Positions 49,964 through 64,000 of a stretch of DNA of 64,000 nt are shown here, piece after piece. The translations under genes were made by a program, and so were the position numbers. The notes beneath the pieces are model-generated. The model saw only the letters and a list, made by a program, of their open reading frames with translations. It had not been told where the DNA came from and ran no database searches. How positions within the stretch are numbered: position 1 is the stretch's first letter; each line of letters opens with the position of its first letter. Origin of the DNA: Kluyvera genomosp. 3 (lineage in GTDB: Bacteria; Pseudomonadota; Gammaproteobacteria; Enterobacterales; Enterobacteriaceae); contig CP022114.1 in NCBI GenBank assembly GCA_002211745.1, positions 496,001 through 560,000 on the forward strand, in the 5' to 3' direction.

Positions 49964-50688
49964 TCAGAGTCTGAAGTCTTCCCCAAGATACACGCGTTTA
50001 ACATGTTCGTCTTCCAGGATCTCCTGCGGTGTCCCGTGGGCAATCAGATGCCCCTGGCTGACGATGTAAGCGCGTTCGCACACTGCCAGCGTTTCACGGA
50101 CGTTATGGTCGGTAATCAGTACCCCAAGGCCGCTGTCGCGCAGGTGTTCGATGATGCGTTTGATGTCGATAACGGAGATCGGGTCAACGCCGGCAAACGG
50201 TTCATCCAGCAGGATAAACTTCGGGTTTGCCGCCAGCGCGCGGGCGATTTCAACGCGGCGGCGTTCACCACCGGAAAGCGCCTGGCCCAGACTGTCGCGC
50301 AGATGTTCGATGTGGAACTCTTCCATCAGCTCTTTGGCGCGGTCTTCTCGCTGCTCATTACTGAGATCGTCGCGGATCTGCAGCACCGCCATCAGGTTAT
50401 CGTAAACGCTCAGACGACGGAAAATCGACGCTTCCTGCGGCAGATAGCCGATACCGCGGCGGGCACGAGCGTGCAGCGGCAGCAGGCTGATGTCTTCGTC
50501 ATCAATGATGATATTGCCCGCATCGCGCGCACGATGCCGACCACCATGTAGAAGGTGGTGGTTTTACCCGCGCCGTTCGGCCCAAGCAGGCCCACAATCT
50601 CACCGGAGTTGACGGTCAGACTGACATCTTCCACGACGCGGCGGCCTTTATAGGCCTTCGCCAGATTTTTTGCAGTTAATGTCGCCAT
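49964..50688 (-). CDS. lptB: LptB, lipopolysaccharide export ATPase (one frameshift)
   Basis: Cytoplasmic ABC ATPase that powers LPS extraction with LptF/G; 241 residues after repair. Walker [10 protein letters not shown], signature [11 protein letters not shown], Walker [14 protein letters not shown]-loop ITDHNV. One base is lost near 50529, in GCGCG-rich sequence, not a long run; repair gives [13 protein letters not shown]. Essential in E. coli, so a true null is unlikely. Between lptA and rpoN. Confidence 0.95.
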
Positions 50689-50694
50689 AACGAA

Positions 50695-51248
50695 TTAGTT
50701 ACTCTTCTTCTGTGCCGGAGCCTGGTCCTTGGATTTGTCCTGTAGCTGGGACGGAACCAGAACGGTGGTGACGCGTTTGCCTTTGTCGCTAAACGCCTGC
50801 ATTTTCTGCTCTTTCACCAGGTAGGTGATTTTGTCGCCCTTGATGTTGCTGTCCAGCTGTTCAAGGTAAGCATTGCCGGTCAGCACCACGAAATCATTTG
50901 CCAGCTCATAGTGCATCTTCGACGCGCGACCTTTCACCGGCTTACCGTTGTCCTGCATCTGGTAGAACGTGGCCGGGTTGCCGTAGCCGTCGATCACTTC
51001 TTTACCCTGCTGGTTTGCCGGCGGGTGACGACCACTTTGTCGGCGTTGATTTTGATGCTGCCCTGGGTCACGACGACGTTACCGGTGAAGGTCACGACGT
51101 TGCCCTGCATATCCAACGACTGCTGATCGGATTCAATATGAATCGGCTGATTGGTATCGCCGGTTAAGGCCATTGCCGGCAGGCTGGCGGCCAGCAGAGA
51201 AGCGACGAGCGCCAGCTTAAGGCTGAGTTTGTTTGTTCTGGATTTCAT
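50695..51248 (-). CDS. lptA: LptA, periplasmic LPS bridge protein (one frameshift)
   Basis: Periplasmic beta-jellyroll protein that links LptC to LptD for LPS transport; 184 residues after repair. Signal peptide MKSRTNKLSLKLALVASLLAA, then the OstA domain (HIESDQQSLDMQGNVVTFTG). One base is lost at GG 51020-51021; repair gives VVTRPANQQGKEVIDGYG. The start lies inside the end of lptC (32-base overlap); one seven codons upstream is rejected. Essential in E. coli. Confidence 0.95.
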
Positions 51249-51792
51249 AAGAAGTTCTAACCTTTTCAATCAGCTCGGCGTTCTTGCTGCGTAAATTGCC
51301 GCGCATTTTCAGGCCGCTGGAATTAAATGTTGTTCCGTATAACGTCACCAGATCGTCAGAGGAAACGTCCTGAGTTATCAGGTTCACCTGGGCATTATCC
51401 GTCGTAATCTTACGCAGTTGTGCGTCTTCTGTCAGCGCGTTGATTTCAACGTGCCCATAGAGATACAGCATGCGGTCGCTGGTCAGCTTGGCTTTATCGG
51501 CTTTAATCGACCAGGTTGGCACCTTCGCGGCATCAAAAGTCGTCAATACGGGGTGAGTAAACCACGACAGACCCTGATCGGAAAAATACTCCACGTGCTC
51601 GGCGATTAACCGATAGCTGAGCGCGCCTTCCTGGCTGTACACCACCGTATCGGTATGTTCGCTTTTATAGGTTGGATCGCCGGTGTTTACCGCGACCGGG
51701 CCGCTGTCGTCTTTGTCGGCGAGATTCAGGCCGATGAGGACAAGTGCGACCAGCGATAGCAGAATGATAACCCAACGTCTGGTTTTACTCAT
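51217..51792 (-). CDS. lptC: LptC, inner-membrane LPS transport protein
   Basis: Bitopic protein of 191 residues with an N-terminal helix (RWVIILLSLVALVLIGLNL) and a periplasmic OstA-like domain that accepts LPS from LptBFG and hands it to LptA. The stop of kdsC and the start of lptC overlap by 4 bases. Intact. Confidence 0.97.
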   Translation of the reverse strand: MSKTRRWVIILLSLVALVLIGLNLADKDDSGPVAVNTGDPTYKSEHTDTVVYSQEGALSYRLIAEHVEYFSDQGLSWFTHPVLTTFDAAKVPTWSIKADKAKLTSDRMLYLYGHVEINALTEDAQLRKITTDNAQVNLITQDVSSDDLVTLYGTTFNSSGLKMRGNLRSKNAELIEKVRTSYEIQNKQTQP

Positions 51793-52355
51793 ATGGATTG
51801 CCCTTTGGCTTCGTCGAGCTTCCCTTGCGCCAGCAGCAGCAGGTCGCAGACTTCGCGTACCGCACCGCGTCCGCCCGCAATGCGCGTGACGTAATCGGCG
51901 CGCGGCAGCAGCAGCGGGTGCGCATCCGCCACCGCGACGCTCAAGCCGATCTCTGCCATCACCGGCCAGTCGATCAGATCATCGCCCACGTAGGCGACTT
52001 CTTCCGGCTGTAGGCTCAGCTTCGCCAGCAGTTCACGATAGGCGATAAGTTTATCCGACTGTCCCTGGTAGAGATGCGTGATACCCAGCGTAGCGCAGCG
52101 GTCTTCTAACAGTTTAGCTTTTCGCCCGGTAATAATCGCTACTTCGATACCAGAGGTGAGGGCGCAGCGCACGCCGTAGCCGTCGCGCACGTTAAAGGCC
52201 TTTAGCTCTTCACCGTTGTTGCCCATATAAATCAGGCCGTCGGACAGCACTCCGTCGACGTCGAGGATCAACAGGCGGATTTTCTCCGCCCTGGCGATAA
52301 ATTGTGGACTCACCGGCCCGTAACAGGTGGCGACCGATGCGACAGCGTTACTCAT
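51789..52355 (-). CDS. kdsC: KdsC, KDO-8-phosphate phosphatase
   Basis: HAD-family phosphatase of 188 residues that releases KDO from KDO-8-phosphate for LPS inner core. The catalytic aspartates are in LILDVDGVLSDG near residue 32; motif II IITGRK and motif III YVGDDLIDWPV follow. Between kdsD and lptC. Intact. Confidence 0.97.
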   Translation of the reverse strand: MSNAVASVATCYGPVSPQFIARAEKIRLLILDVDGVLSDGLIYMGNNGEELKAFNVRDGYGVRCALTSGIEVAIITGRKAKLLEDRCATLGITHLYQGQSDKLIAYRELLAKLSLQPEEVAYVGDDLIDWPVMAEIGLSVAVADAHPLLLPRADYVTRIAGGRGAVREVCDLLLLAQGKLDEAKGQSI

Positions 52356-52370
52356 TCTTTATATCCTTGA

Positions 52371-53357
52371 TTACACTACGCCTGCGCGCAGTAGGTCGTG
52401 CATATGTATCACACCTAGCAGATGGTCGCCATCAGCAACCAGCACACAGGTGATATGGCGTGATTGCATCAGGTTCAGCGCGTCGACCGCCAGCGTGCCT
52501 GGACGAATGCGAATCCCGCCCGGCGTCATCACGTCGGCGATGCCGAGGCTACGCAGATCGGCGCCGTTGTCGAAGATGCGTCGTAGGTCGCCGTCGGTGA
52601 AGATCCCTTTAATCTGCATATTGTCATCGCAGATGGCCGTCATCCCGAGATTTTTACGGGTAATTTCCAGCAGCGCGTCGCGCAAGGAGGCATCTTCGCT
52701 GACGTGCGGGATTTCGTCGCCGGTATGCATAATATCGTTAACGCGCAGCAGAAGCTTGCGACCCAGTGCGCCGCCGGGGTGCGACAGGGCAAAGTCTTCG
52801 GCGGTAAAGCCGCGGGCTTTCAGCAGCGCGACGGCCAGCGCATCGCCCATGACCAGCGCTGCGGTGGTGCTGGAGGTCGGCGCCAGCCCAAGCGGGCAGG
52901 CTTCGCGCGGGACTTTTACGCACAGATGAATATCCGCCGCGCGGCCCATGCTGCTGTCCGGGCGGCTGGTCATGCAGATCAGCGGTACGCGCAGGCGCTT
53001 GAGTACCGGGATCAGCGCCAGAATTTCGTTAGACTCGCCGGAGTTAGAGAGCGCGATGACCACGTCCTGCGGTGTCACCATGCCTAAATCGCCGTGTGCC
53101 GCTTCGCCGGGATGGACGAAGAAGGAAGAGGTGCCGGTGCTGGCAAAGGTGGCCGCCATTTTACGCCCGATATGCCCGGATTTGCCCATCCCCATCACGA
53201 CGACTTTGCCGCCGCAGTAGAAGATCTTCTCGCAGGCGTTGCTGAAATCCTGATTAATGTATTGATCGAGCTGCTCCAGCCCTTCCCGTTCAATCTCCAG
53301 AACTTCTCTTCCGGCCTGCTGGAAGTCGAAATTTGGCTGCAAATCTATTTGCGACAT
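52371..53357 (-). CDS. kdsD: KdsD, arabinose-5-phosphate isomerase
   Basis: Isomerase of 328 residues that makes D-arabinose 5-phosphate from ribulose 5-phosphate, the first step toward KDO. An SIS domain (VVVMGMGKSGHIGRKMA, FVHPGEAAHGDLGM) is followed by two CBS domains (IMHTGDEIPHV, IADVMTPGGI). The ATG of MSQIDLQPNF is used; upstream in-frame starts would overlap yrbG. Intact. Confidence 0.97.
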   Translation of the reverse strand: MSQIDLQPNFDFQQAGREVLEIEREGLEQLDQYINQDFSNACEKIFYCGGKVVVMGMGKSGHIGRKMAATFASTGTSSFFVHPGEAAHGDLGMVTPQDVVIALSNSGESNEILALIPVLKRLRVPLICMTSRPDSSMGRAADIHLCVKVPREACPLGLAPTSSTTAALVMGDALAVALLKARGFTAEDFALSHPGGALGRKLLLRVNDIMHTGDEIPHVSEDASLRDALLEITRKNLGMTAICDDNMQIKGIFTDGDLRRIFDNGADLRSLGIADVMTPGGIRIRPGTLAVDALNLMQSRHITCVLVADGDHLLGVIHMHDLLRAGVV

Positions 53358-53371
53358 AGTGTTATCCCGAT

Positions 53372-54346
53372 TCATTCGATGAAGAGCGGCGTTGCCCAAT
53401 AGAGCAGCGCCAGCCACGCAACAAACCCGCCGATTAACAGTAAGCCAGCGCCGCGGCCTATCTGGCGACGACGCCAGCACAGGAGGGCGAAGACCACGCT
53501 CACCAATACCATTACGCCATAGTCCCGGGTAAACGCGAGCGGGTTAAATGTACCCGGCGCGAGAAGGGCAGGAATACCCAGAACGATAGCGATATTAAAG
53601 AAATTCGAGCCGATGATGTTGCCGACCGCAATATCATTTTCGCCTTTACGCACGCCGGCGATGGCGGTCGCCAGCTCCGGCAGACTGGTGCCGAGCGCGA
53701 TAATCGTCAGGCCGATGGTCAGCTCACTCATGGCGAAATAGTTCGCCAGCACCGTGGCGTTATCAATCACCATGCGGGTCGCCATCGGCATAATAATCAG
53801 CGCCACGCCCAGCCATAAACAGGCGACAGGCAGCGAGCCATCGCGCGGCAGTTCGGCCAACTGCTCCTGGGTGAATTTGTCGTTACCCTGGCGTTCGGCC
53901 AGACGCGCTATCTTAATGATAAACAGCAGCCACAAGGCTGCCAGGATAATCAGGAAGACGCCGTCCATGAAAGAGAGCTCGCCATCATACAATACATACC
54001 CGGCCAGCAGGCTAACGACCAACATTAGCGGTATTTCGCGGCGCAGGATATCAGAATGCACGGTAAATGGGTGGAACAGTGCGGTCAGGCCGAGGATCAG
54101 CAATATATTGACGATGTTAGACCCGATGGCGGTCCCGACGGCGACGTCTACCTGACCATGAAGGGAGGCGGCGGCGGAGACGATAATTTCCGGCAGCGAG
54201 GTGCCGATGCTGACCACGGTCATGCCAATAATCAGCGGTGGAACTCCCAGGGCACGGCATAAAATAGAGGCGGAGTACACGAGGCGATCGGCGCTGTAGA
54301 CCACCAGAAGTAAACCAATAATTAACAGAGCCGTGGCTAAGAGCAT
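53372..54346 (-). CDS. yrbG: YrbG, Ca2+/Na+:H+ antiporter-family protein
   Basis: Inner-membrane protein of 324 residues of the CaCA superfamily, with two homologous halves of about five helices. The alpha repeats are visible as GTSLPEIIVSA with IGSNIVNILLILG, and GTSLPELATAIAG with IGSNFFNIAIVLG. Ion specificity in enterobacteria is not established. First gene of the kdsD block and divergent from mlaF. Intact. Confidence 0.96.
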   Translation of the reverse strand: MLLATALLIIGLLLVVYSADRLVYSASILCRALGVPPLIIGMTVVSIGTSLPEIIVSAAASLHGQVDVAVGTAIGSNIVNILLILGLTALFHPFTVHSDILRREIPLMLVVSLLAGYVLYDGELSFMDGVFLIILAALWLLFIIKIARLAERQGNDKFTQEQLAELPRDGSLPVACLWLGVALIIMPMATRMVIDNATVLANYFAMSELTIGLTIIALGTSLPELATAIAGVRKGENDIAVGNIIGSNFFNIAIVLGIPALLAPGTFNPLAFTRDYGVMVLVSVVFALLCWRRRQIGRGAGLLLIGGFVAWLALLYWATPLFIE

Positions 54347-54534
54347 CTAAAGTCCTTTATTCGGGTATAATCGTCGGTCCGCACGTCTGGACGTAACGAA
54401 TTCCTAATTTTGACTTTATGCGCAGGAAAAGTAAAACAAATGCCAGATTTCGTTAACTCGTGCGGTTAGGATTCTGTAAGAATGCGCAATTAAGCAGGAA
54501 ATGATTCCTCTTAAGGACCTGGAAAGGTAAGCCT

Positions 54535-56136
<1,602 letters not shown>

Positions 56137-56140
56137 GTGA

Positions 56141-56694
56141 ATGCAAACGAAAAAGAGTGAAATCTGGGTCGGTATTTTCCTGCTGGTGGCCCTGCTGGCG
56201 GCACTGTTTGTCTGCCTGAAGGCGGCGGACGTTTCGTCGATGAAATCAGAGCCAACCTACCGCATTTACGCCACCTTCGATAACATCGGCGGCCTGAAGG
56301 CGCGTTCGCCGGTGCGCATTGGCGGCGTGGTGATTGGCCGCGTGGCGGACATTACCCTCGATCCAAAAACCTATTTACCTCGCGTGGCCCTCGACATTGA
56401 AGATCGCTACAACCACATTCCGGATACCAGCTCGCTGGCGATTCGCACTTCCGGTCTGCTGGGGAACAGTATCTGGCGCTGAACGTCGGTTTTGAAGACC
56501 CTGAGCTGGGAACGTCTATTCTTAAAGACGGCGGCACCATTCAGGACACCAAATCGGCGATGGTGCTGGAAGATCTTATTGGCCAATTCCTTTATAACAG
56601 CAAAGGCAGCGACAATAAGACTTCAGGCGATGCGCAGGAATCCACAGATGGCCATACTGATACGGCGACGCCTGCAACTGGCACGACGAATTAA
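56141..56694 (+). CDS. mlaD: MlaD, MCE-domain phospholipid-binding protein (one frameshift)
   Basis: Membrane-anchored periplasmic subunit that forms the hexameric MCE ring; 184 residues after repair. N-terminal helix (IWVGIFLLVALLAALFVCL), then the MCE domain (YRIYATFDNIGGLKARSPV, VRIGGVVIGRV). One base is lost at GGGG 56461-56464; repair gives SGLLGEQYLALNVGFEDPE and a Thr/Ser-rich tail ending ATPATGTTN. Confidence 0.95.
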
Positions 56695-57347
<653 letters not shown>

Positions 57348-57348
<1 letters not shown>

Positions 57349-57638
57349 TGGCTGAAGAGCTTAGCTGGACGCGCGATGGCGAACGCCTGACGCTGCTTGG
57401 CGAACTGGATCAGGACTTTCTGGCGCCCCTGTGGGACGCCAGAAATGAAGCCACGCAGGGCGTTTCGGTAATCGACCTCAATGGCCTTAGCCGCGTCGAT
57501 ACGGCAGGCCTGGCGCTGTTAGTGCACCTGGTTGACCTGATTCATTCCCAGGGCCGCAAGGTACGCCTGGAAGGTGTGAGTGAAAAAGTGGCGACGCTGA
57601 AACGGTTGTATAATCTGCCTGAAGATATGATCCCTTAA
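57348..57638 (+). CDS. mlaB: MlaB, STAS-domain subunit
   Basis: Cytoplasmic STAS protein of 96 residues that stabilises MlaF in the complex. The conserved Thr of the STAS loop is in SRVDTAGLALLVH, near residue 52. Last mla gene, followed by a terminator. Intact. Confidence 0.96.
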
Positions 57639-57671
57639 AAATTTCAGCACGTTATTGCTGCTAATGTTCCT

Positions 57672-57702
57672 AAAGCCCATCAATCTTAACGATGGGCTTT
57701 TT
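57672..57702 (+). terminator. intrinsic terminator after mlaB
   Basis: AAAGCCCATC and GATGGGCTTT form a 10-base stem with a 9-base loop and T-run. It lies between mlaB and ibaG, so ibaG-murA probably have their own promoter. Confidence 0.9.
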
Positions 57703-57772
57703 GCTTGTTTAAGACTGCGCCACTTTCCTCTAAGATGTGGGCTGTTTTCACTCTCAAATGAAATGTGAACCT

Positions 57773-58025
57773 ATGGAAAATAATGAAATTCAGACCGTGC
57801 TGATGAATGCACTCTCCCTTCAGGAAGTTCTCGTTTCTGGCGACGGTAGCCACTTCCAGGTGATTGCCGTGGGTGAGATGTTTGAGGGCATGAGCCGGGT
57901 TAAGAAGCAGCAGACTATCTATGGCCGCTGATGGAGTATCTTGCGGACAACCGCATTCATGCCCTGTCGATCAAAGCGTATACCCGCAAGAGTGGGCGCG
58001 CGATCGCAAACTCAACGGTTTTTGA
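57773..58025 (+). CDS. ibaG: IbaG, BolA-family protein (two frameshifts)
   Basis: BolA-like protein of 84 residues after repair, an acid-responsive partner of monothiol glutaredoxin (Grx4) in Fe-S handling. It begins [19 protein letters not shown] and has [17 protein letters not shown]. One-base losses at CC 57925-57926 and CCC 57983-57985; repair gives [15 protein letters not shown] and [17 protein letters not shown]. murA follows after 65 bases. Confidence 0.94.
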
Positions 58026-58075
58026 GCCATGGGGAAAGCGGTAACGCTTTCCCGGTGGCGAACGTGAATACTTAA

Positions 58076-59347
<1,272 letters not shown>

Positions 59348-59362
59348 TCGCTGCTGCTATTC

Positions 59363-59393
59363 AGCGCCCTCTGGAGAGTCTGGAGGGCGCTTT
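59363..59393 (+). terminator. intrinsic terminator after murA
   Basis: AGCGCCCTC and GAGGGCGCT, a 9-base stem with an 11-base loop, followed by TTTAT, between converging murA and sfsB. Confidence 0.8.
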
Positions 59394-59399
59394 ATCCCA

Positions 59400-59669
59400 T
59401 TATTTCTTCTTCTGCTGGCGCATCGCCTGCGTTCTATCGATAAACTCATGGGTAACCGGATCGTGATATCGTGATGGCCAGATGACCCATGGCTCCGTCT
59501 CCAGCACCTTCGCGATAATCACTTCACCCTTAGGCCAGGGGCGTGAGAGCACGTTGGCGAGCGTTGACGAACTCAGGCCGTTTTTGCGTGATTCTGCGGC
59601 CATTGACGTACCTTTTTTGCGCAGCCCGGCAATGATGTCCGCCGGATGCCAGTCGATTAACTTATCCAT
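59400..59669 (-). CDS. sfsB: SfsB (Nlp), Ner-like DNA-binding regulator
   Basis: Protein of 89 residues related to the phage Mu Ner repressor, with a helix-turn-helix around MAAESRKNGLSSSTLANVL. In E. coli it stimulates maltose genes when multicopy. N-terminus DKLIDWHPADIIAGLRKKGT and the WPSRYHDP motif are conserved; the Lys-rich end is slightly shorter than in K-12. Intact. Confidence 0.93.
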   Translation of the reverse strand: MDKLIDWHPADIIAGLRKKGTSMAAESRKNGLSSSTLANVLSRPWPKGEVIIAKVLETEPWVIWPSRYHDPVTHEFIDRTQAMRQQKKK

Positions 59670-59831
59670 ACTTCCTCCCTGAGAGCGCTGTTTAAATCGT
59701 CATGTTGGGCGAGGAATGTACTGTAACGCGCTTTTCAGTAAGATTCTAAAAAGTTCGTGTAAGTTGTATTAAATTAGGAAAACGTTAATTTTCAGGCGCG
59801 AGAAAACGTTATTTGGAGTTTTCAGGAACTT

Positions 59832-59850
59832 TCCCGCGCGTTGCGCGGGA
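59832..59850 (-). terminator. hairpin downstream of ispB
   Basis: TCCCGCGC-GTT-GCGCGGGA lies just after the ispB stop. On the reverse strand it is followed by AAAGTTCC, a weak T-run, so it is a probable terminator. Confidence 0.6.
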
Positions 59851-59858
59851 GAGAGGGA

Positions 59859-60830
59859 TTAGCGATCGCGTTGGACAGCCATATGAGCGAGGCCAATAAG
59901 CGCATCGCGCCATTGGGTATCAGGTAGCGGAGCCAGGGCGGCAATCGCTTTATCGGCTTCTTCTTCGGCACGCTGGCGTGTCCATTCCAGCGAGCCGCAG
60001 GCGGCCATCGCTTCCAGCACCGGTTCCAGCAGATGTCGGCCATTACCTTGTTCAATAGCTCCACGAATCAGCTGCGCTTGTTCCGGCGTGCCGTTGCGCA
60101 TGGCATGCAGCAGCGGCAACGTTGGTTTGCCTTCGTTGAGGTCATCGCCAACGTTTTTACCCAGCGTTTCGCCATCGGCGCTGTAGTCGAGCAGGTCGTC
60201 GATCAGTTGGAAGGCGGTACCCAGGTAGCGGCCATAATCCTGTAAACCTTTTTCCTGCTCCGGCGTACAGCCAGCCAGCAGACCGGAACATTGGGCGGCG
60301 GCTTCGAACAGACGTGCGGTCTTGCTGTAGATCACACGCATGTAGTTCTCTTCGGTGATGTCCGGGTCGTTGACGTTCATGAGCTGAAGGACTTCACCTT
60401 CTGCAATGACGTTGACCGCTTCAGACATCACTTCCAGCACTTTGAGCGAACCGAGGCTGGTCATCATCTGGAAGGCGCGGGTATAGATAAAGTCGCCAAC
60501 CAGCACGCTGGCCGCATTCCCAAAGGCAGCGTTGGCCGTGGCCTTGCCGCGGCGCATGTCGGACTCATCAACGACGTCGTCATGCAGGAGCGTCGCGGTA
60601 TGAATAAATTCGATTAACGCGGCAATCTTGACGTGGGCGTTCCCCTGATAGCCAACGGCACGGGCGGCCAGCACGGCGATCATAGGACGAATCCGTTTTC
60701 CGCCGCCGCTAACGATGTAATAGCCTAGCTGGTTGATCAACTGGACGTCCGAGTTGAGCTGCTCAAGAATCGTCGCATTGACTCCCGCCATATCCTGCGC
60801 GGTTAACTCATTGATTTTTTGTAAATTCAT
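59859..60830 (-). CDS. ispB: IspB, octaprenyl diphosphate synthase
   Basis: trans-Prenyltransferase of 323 residues that makes the C40 side chain of ubiquinone and menaquinone. The first Asp-rich motif is LLHDDVVDESD near residue 83 and the second LIDDLLDY near 208, with GGGKRIRPM near the start. The ATG of MNLQKINELT is used; an upstream start adds 11 residues without homology. Divergent from rplU. Intact. Confidence 0.97.
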   Translation of the reverse strand: MNLQKINELTAQDMAGVNATILEQLNSDVQLINQLGYYIVSGGGKRIRPMIAVLAARAVGYQGNAHVKIAALIEFIHTATLLHDDVVDESDMRRGKATANAAFGNAASVLVGDFIYTRAFQMMTSLGSLKVLEVMSEAVNVIAEGEVLQLMNVNDPDITEENYMRVIYSKTARLFEAAAQCSGLLAGCTPEQEKGLQDYGRYLGTAFQLIDDLLDYSADGETLGKNVGDDLNEGKPTLPLLHAMRNGTPEQAQLIRGAIEQGNGRHLLEPVLEAMAACGSLEWTRQRAEEEADKAIAALAPLPDTQWRDALIGLAHMAVQRDR

Positions 60831-60987
60831 CGCAAAAGCCGGGCTTAATGTCCTGTTTACCACTTATCCATACGGGATAACGAAGGTTTTACGTTAGAGT
60901 TGTAGCTACGATTGTACTGAAAAAACGCGACAGATAAACGTTGCCGTGCGCGTTGTGTTTTTTTTCTGCATCTATTGATGGTAGCAC

Positions 60988-61016
60988 TTGTCAAAGGCTC
61001 GCGTTTTGCGTAATAT
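60988..61016 (+). promoter_or_regulatory. rplU-rpmA promoter
   Basis: TTGTCA (60988-60993) and TAATAT (61011-61016) are separated by 17 bases, about 70 bases upstream of the rplU start. Confidence 0.75.
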
Positions 61017-61032
61017 TCGCGCCCTATTGTGA

Positions 61033-61398
<366 letters not shown>

Positions 61399-61416
61399 GT
61401 TAAGGGAGCAGATTAA

Positions 61417-61674
<258 letters not shown>

Positions 61675-61698
61675 GTTATTCGCGTCCCGGTAACGGAT

Positions 61699-61728
61699 AA
61701 AAGCCCGCAACACGTTGCGGGGCTTTTT
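61699..61728 (+). terminator. intrinsic terminator of rplU-rpmA, one arm a base short
   Basis: AAAAGCCCGCAA and TTGCGGGGCTTTTT almost pair, but the left arm has CCC against GGGG on the right. One missing C in a run of four explains the mismatch. Confidence 0.9.
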
Positions 61729-61786
61729 ACATTCGACGCCAGGTAAATGATGGTCTGTAGCGCTGTTTCAGGGTAGGAAATCCGGT

Positions 61787-62751
61787 ATGAAGCAACAGGC
61801 GGGCATAGGTATTGTGTTGGCGCTCACCACGGCGGTTTGTTGGGGAGCATTGCCAATTGCGATGAAGCAGGTTCTGGAAGTCATGGAACCGCCTACCGTC
61901 GTTTTCTACCGCTTTCTGATGGCGAGCTGTGGTCTGGGGCTCATCCTGGCCTGGAAGCGCAAGCTGCCGTCCCTGCGGCTCTTCCGTGACCCGCGTTGGC
62001 TGGTACTGCTGCTGATCGCCACCGGCGGGCTGTTTGGCAACTTCGTGCTGTTTAGCTCATCGCTTCAGTATGTTAGCCCAACGGCGTCACAGGTGATTGG
62101 CCAGCTTTCTCCCGTTGGTATGATGGTAGCAAGCGTCTTTATCCTCAAAGAGAAGATGCGCGGTACGCAGATTATTGGCGCGACCATGCTGATTTGCGGG
62201 CTGGTGATGTTCTTTAACACCAGCCTGATCGAAATTTTTACCCGCCTGACCGATTACACCTGGGGCGTTATCTTTGGTGTCGGTGCGGCGATGGTCTGGG
62301 TGAGTTACGGCGTCGCGCAAAAGGTGTTATTGCGGCGGATGGCGTCACAGCAGATCCTCTTTTTATTGTACACTTTATGTACGATTGCACTGCTGCCGTT
62401 AGCGAAGCCTGAGGTTATCGGGCAACTGAGCGACTGGCAGTTAGCCTGTCTGATCTTTTGTGGTCTGAACACACTGGTCGGCTACGGGGCGCTGGCGGAA
62501 GCCATGGCGCGCTGGCAGGCGGCACAGGTGAGCGCGTTAGTCACACTGACTCCGCTGTTCACTCTGTTATTTTCAGATTTATTATCAATGGCCTGGCCCG
62601 ATTTCTTCGCCAGACCGATGTTGAACCTTTTAGGTTACCTCGGTGCGTTTGTCGTGGTTGCGGGCGCGATGTATTCCGCCATTGGTCATCGTCTTTGGGG
62701 CGGTGGCGTAAGCGTGAAGCGGTTGTTCCGTTACCCCGCGCAGGCGAATGA
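61787..62751 (+). CDS. yhbE: YhbE, EamA/DMT-family transporter (one frameshift near the end)
   Basis: Inner-membrane protein of ten helices with two EamA repeats; substrate unknown. As read, the frame runs to 62770, past the obgE start, giving 327 residues with an odd tail. One G lost at GGGG 62697-62700 explains this: restored, the end is HRLWGRWRKREAVVPLPRAGE with a stop at 62749-62751, 321 residues as in E. coli, 15 bases before obgE. Upstream of obgE in an operon, as in most enterobacteria. Confidence 0.93.
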
Positions 62752-63941
<1,190 letters not shown>

Positions 63942-63946
63942 TCCTC

Positions 63947-63986
63947 GTGCCGGATGGCGACGCTAACGCGTCTTATCCGGCCTGGA
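63947..63986. repeat. REP element after obgE
   Basis: GTGCCGGATGGCGACGC...GCGTCTTATCCGGCCTGG is a standard REP hairpin immediately downstream of obgE. Confidence 0.85.
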
Positions 63987-64000
63987 ATATTCAACGGGCC

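Overview
This window is ordinary chromosome of a gamma-proteobacterium of the family Enterobacteriaceae, close to Enterobacter, Klebsiella, Citrobacter and Escherichia. Almost every protein reads as a near-identical counterpart of an E. coli K-12 gene, and the order follows the K-12 segment from acuI/csrD through gltBD, arcB, rpoN and mla to obgE. The genus cannot be fixed from this stretch. No rRNA, tRNA, insertion sequence, prophage, integrase or CRISPR array is visible.

Layout. 1-13132: acuI (cut by the window edge), csrD, the rod-shape operon mreBCD, maf, rng, yhdP and tldD. 13186-18210: yagU, then the efflux locus aaeR/aaeXAB. 18243-21169: an accessory pair absent from this place in K-12, a family III CoA-transferase and a succinate-semialdehyde-type aldehyde dehydrogenase, read divergently. 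21195-27520: yhcO, two tandem yhcN-like genes, argR, mdh, and the periplasmic proteases degS and degQ, then zapG. 27719-31402: zapE, rplM-rpsI, sspAB. 31436-34090: codBA and the DUF1016 nuclease gene yhcG. 35381-45535: gltBD, yhcC, arcB and the small RNA ArcZ. 45649-53357: mtgA and the reverse-strand block kdsD-kdsC-lptC-lptA-lptB-rpoN-hpf-ptsN-rapZ-npr. 53372-59347: yrbG, and divergent mlaFEDCB-ibaG-murA. 59400-63941: sfsB, ispB, rplU-rpmA, yhbE, obgE.

The main themes are envelope growth (MreBCD, MtgA, MurA, IspB), lipopolysaccharide and outer-membrane lipid traffic (KdsC/D, LptA/B/C, Mla, YhdP), envelope stress (DegS, DegQ), nitrogen metabolism (GltBD, RpoN, PTS-Ntr, ArgR, CodBA), redox control (ArcB, ArcZ, Mdh) and translation (L13, S9, L21, L27, Hpf, ObgE).

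The most striking property of the sequence is technical. I counted 59 places in 28 genes where restoring one G or C, usually in a run of three to six, recovers the conserved protein. All are single-base losses, none lies in an A or T run, and essential genes (murA, lptA, lptB, obgE, mreC) are hit. Two intrinsic terminators also lack one G/C in one arm. This pattern fits uncorrected homopolymer error in the assembly, not gene decay, so the affected genes are annotated as full-length CDS with the lesion position given. In aaeB and zapE three losses cancel out, so the reading frame looks open while an internal stretch is scrambled.

I found no convincing undescribed system. The items most worth a second look are the CoA-transferase with reordered halves and its dehydrogenase partner, the loss of elbB and yrbL beside a retained ArcZ, and a pair of strong inverted repeats upstream of yagU.
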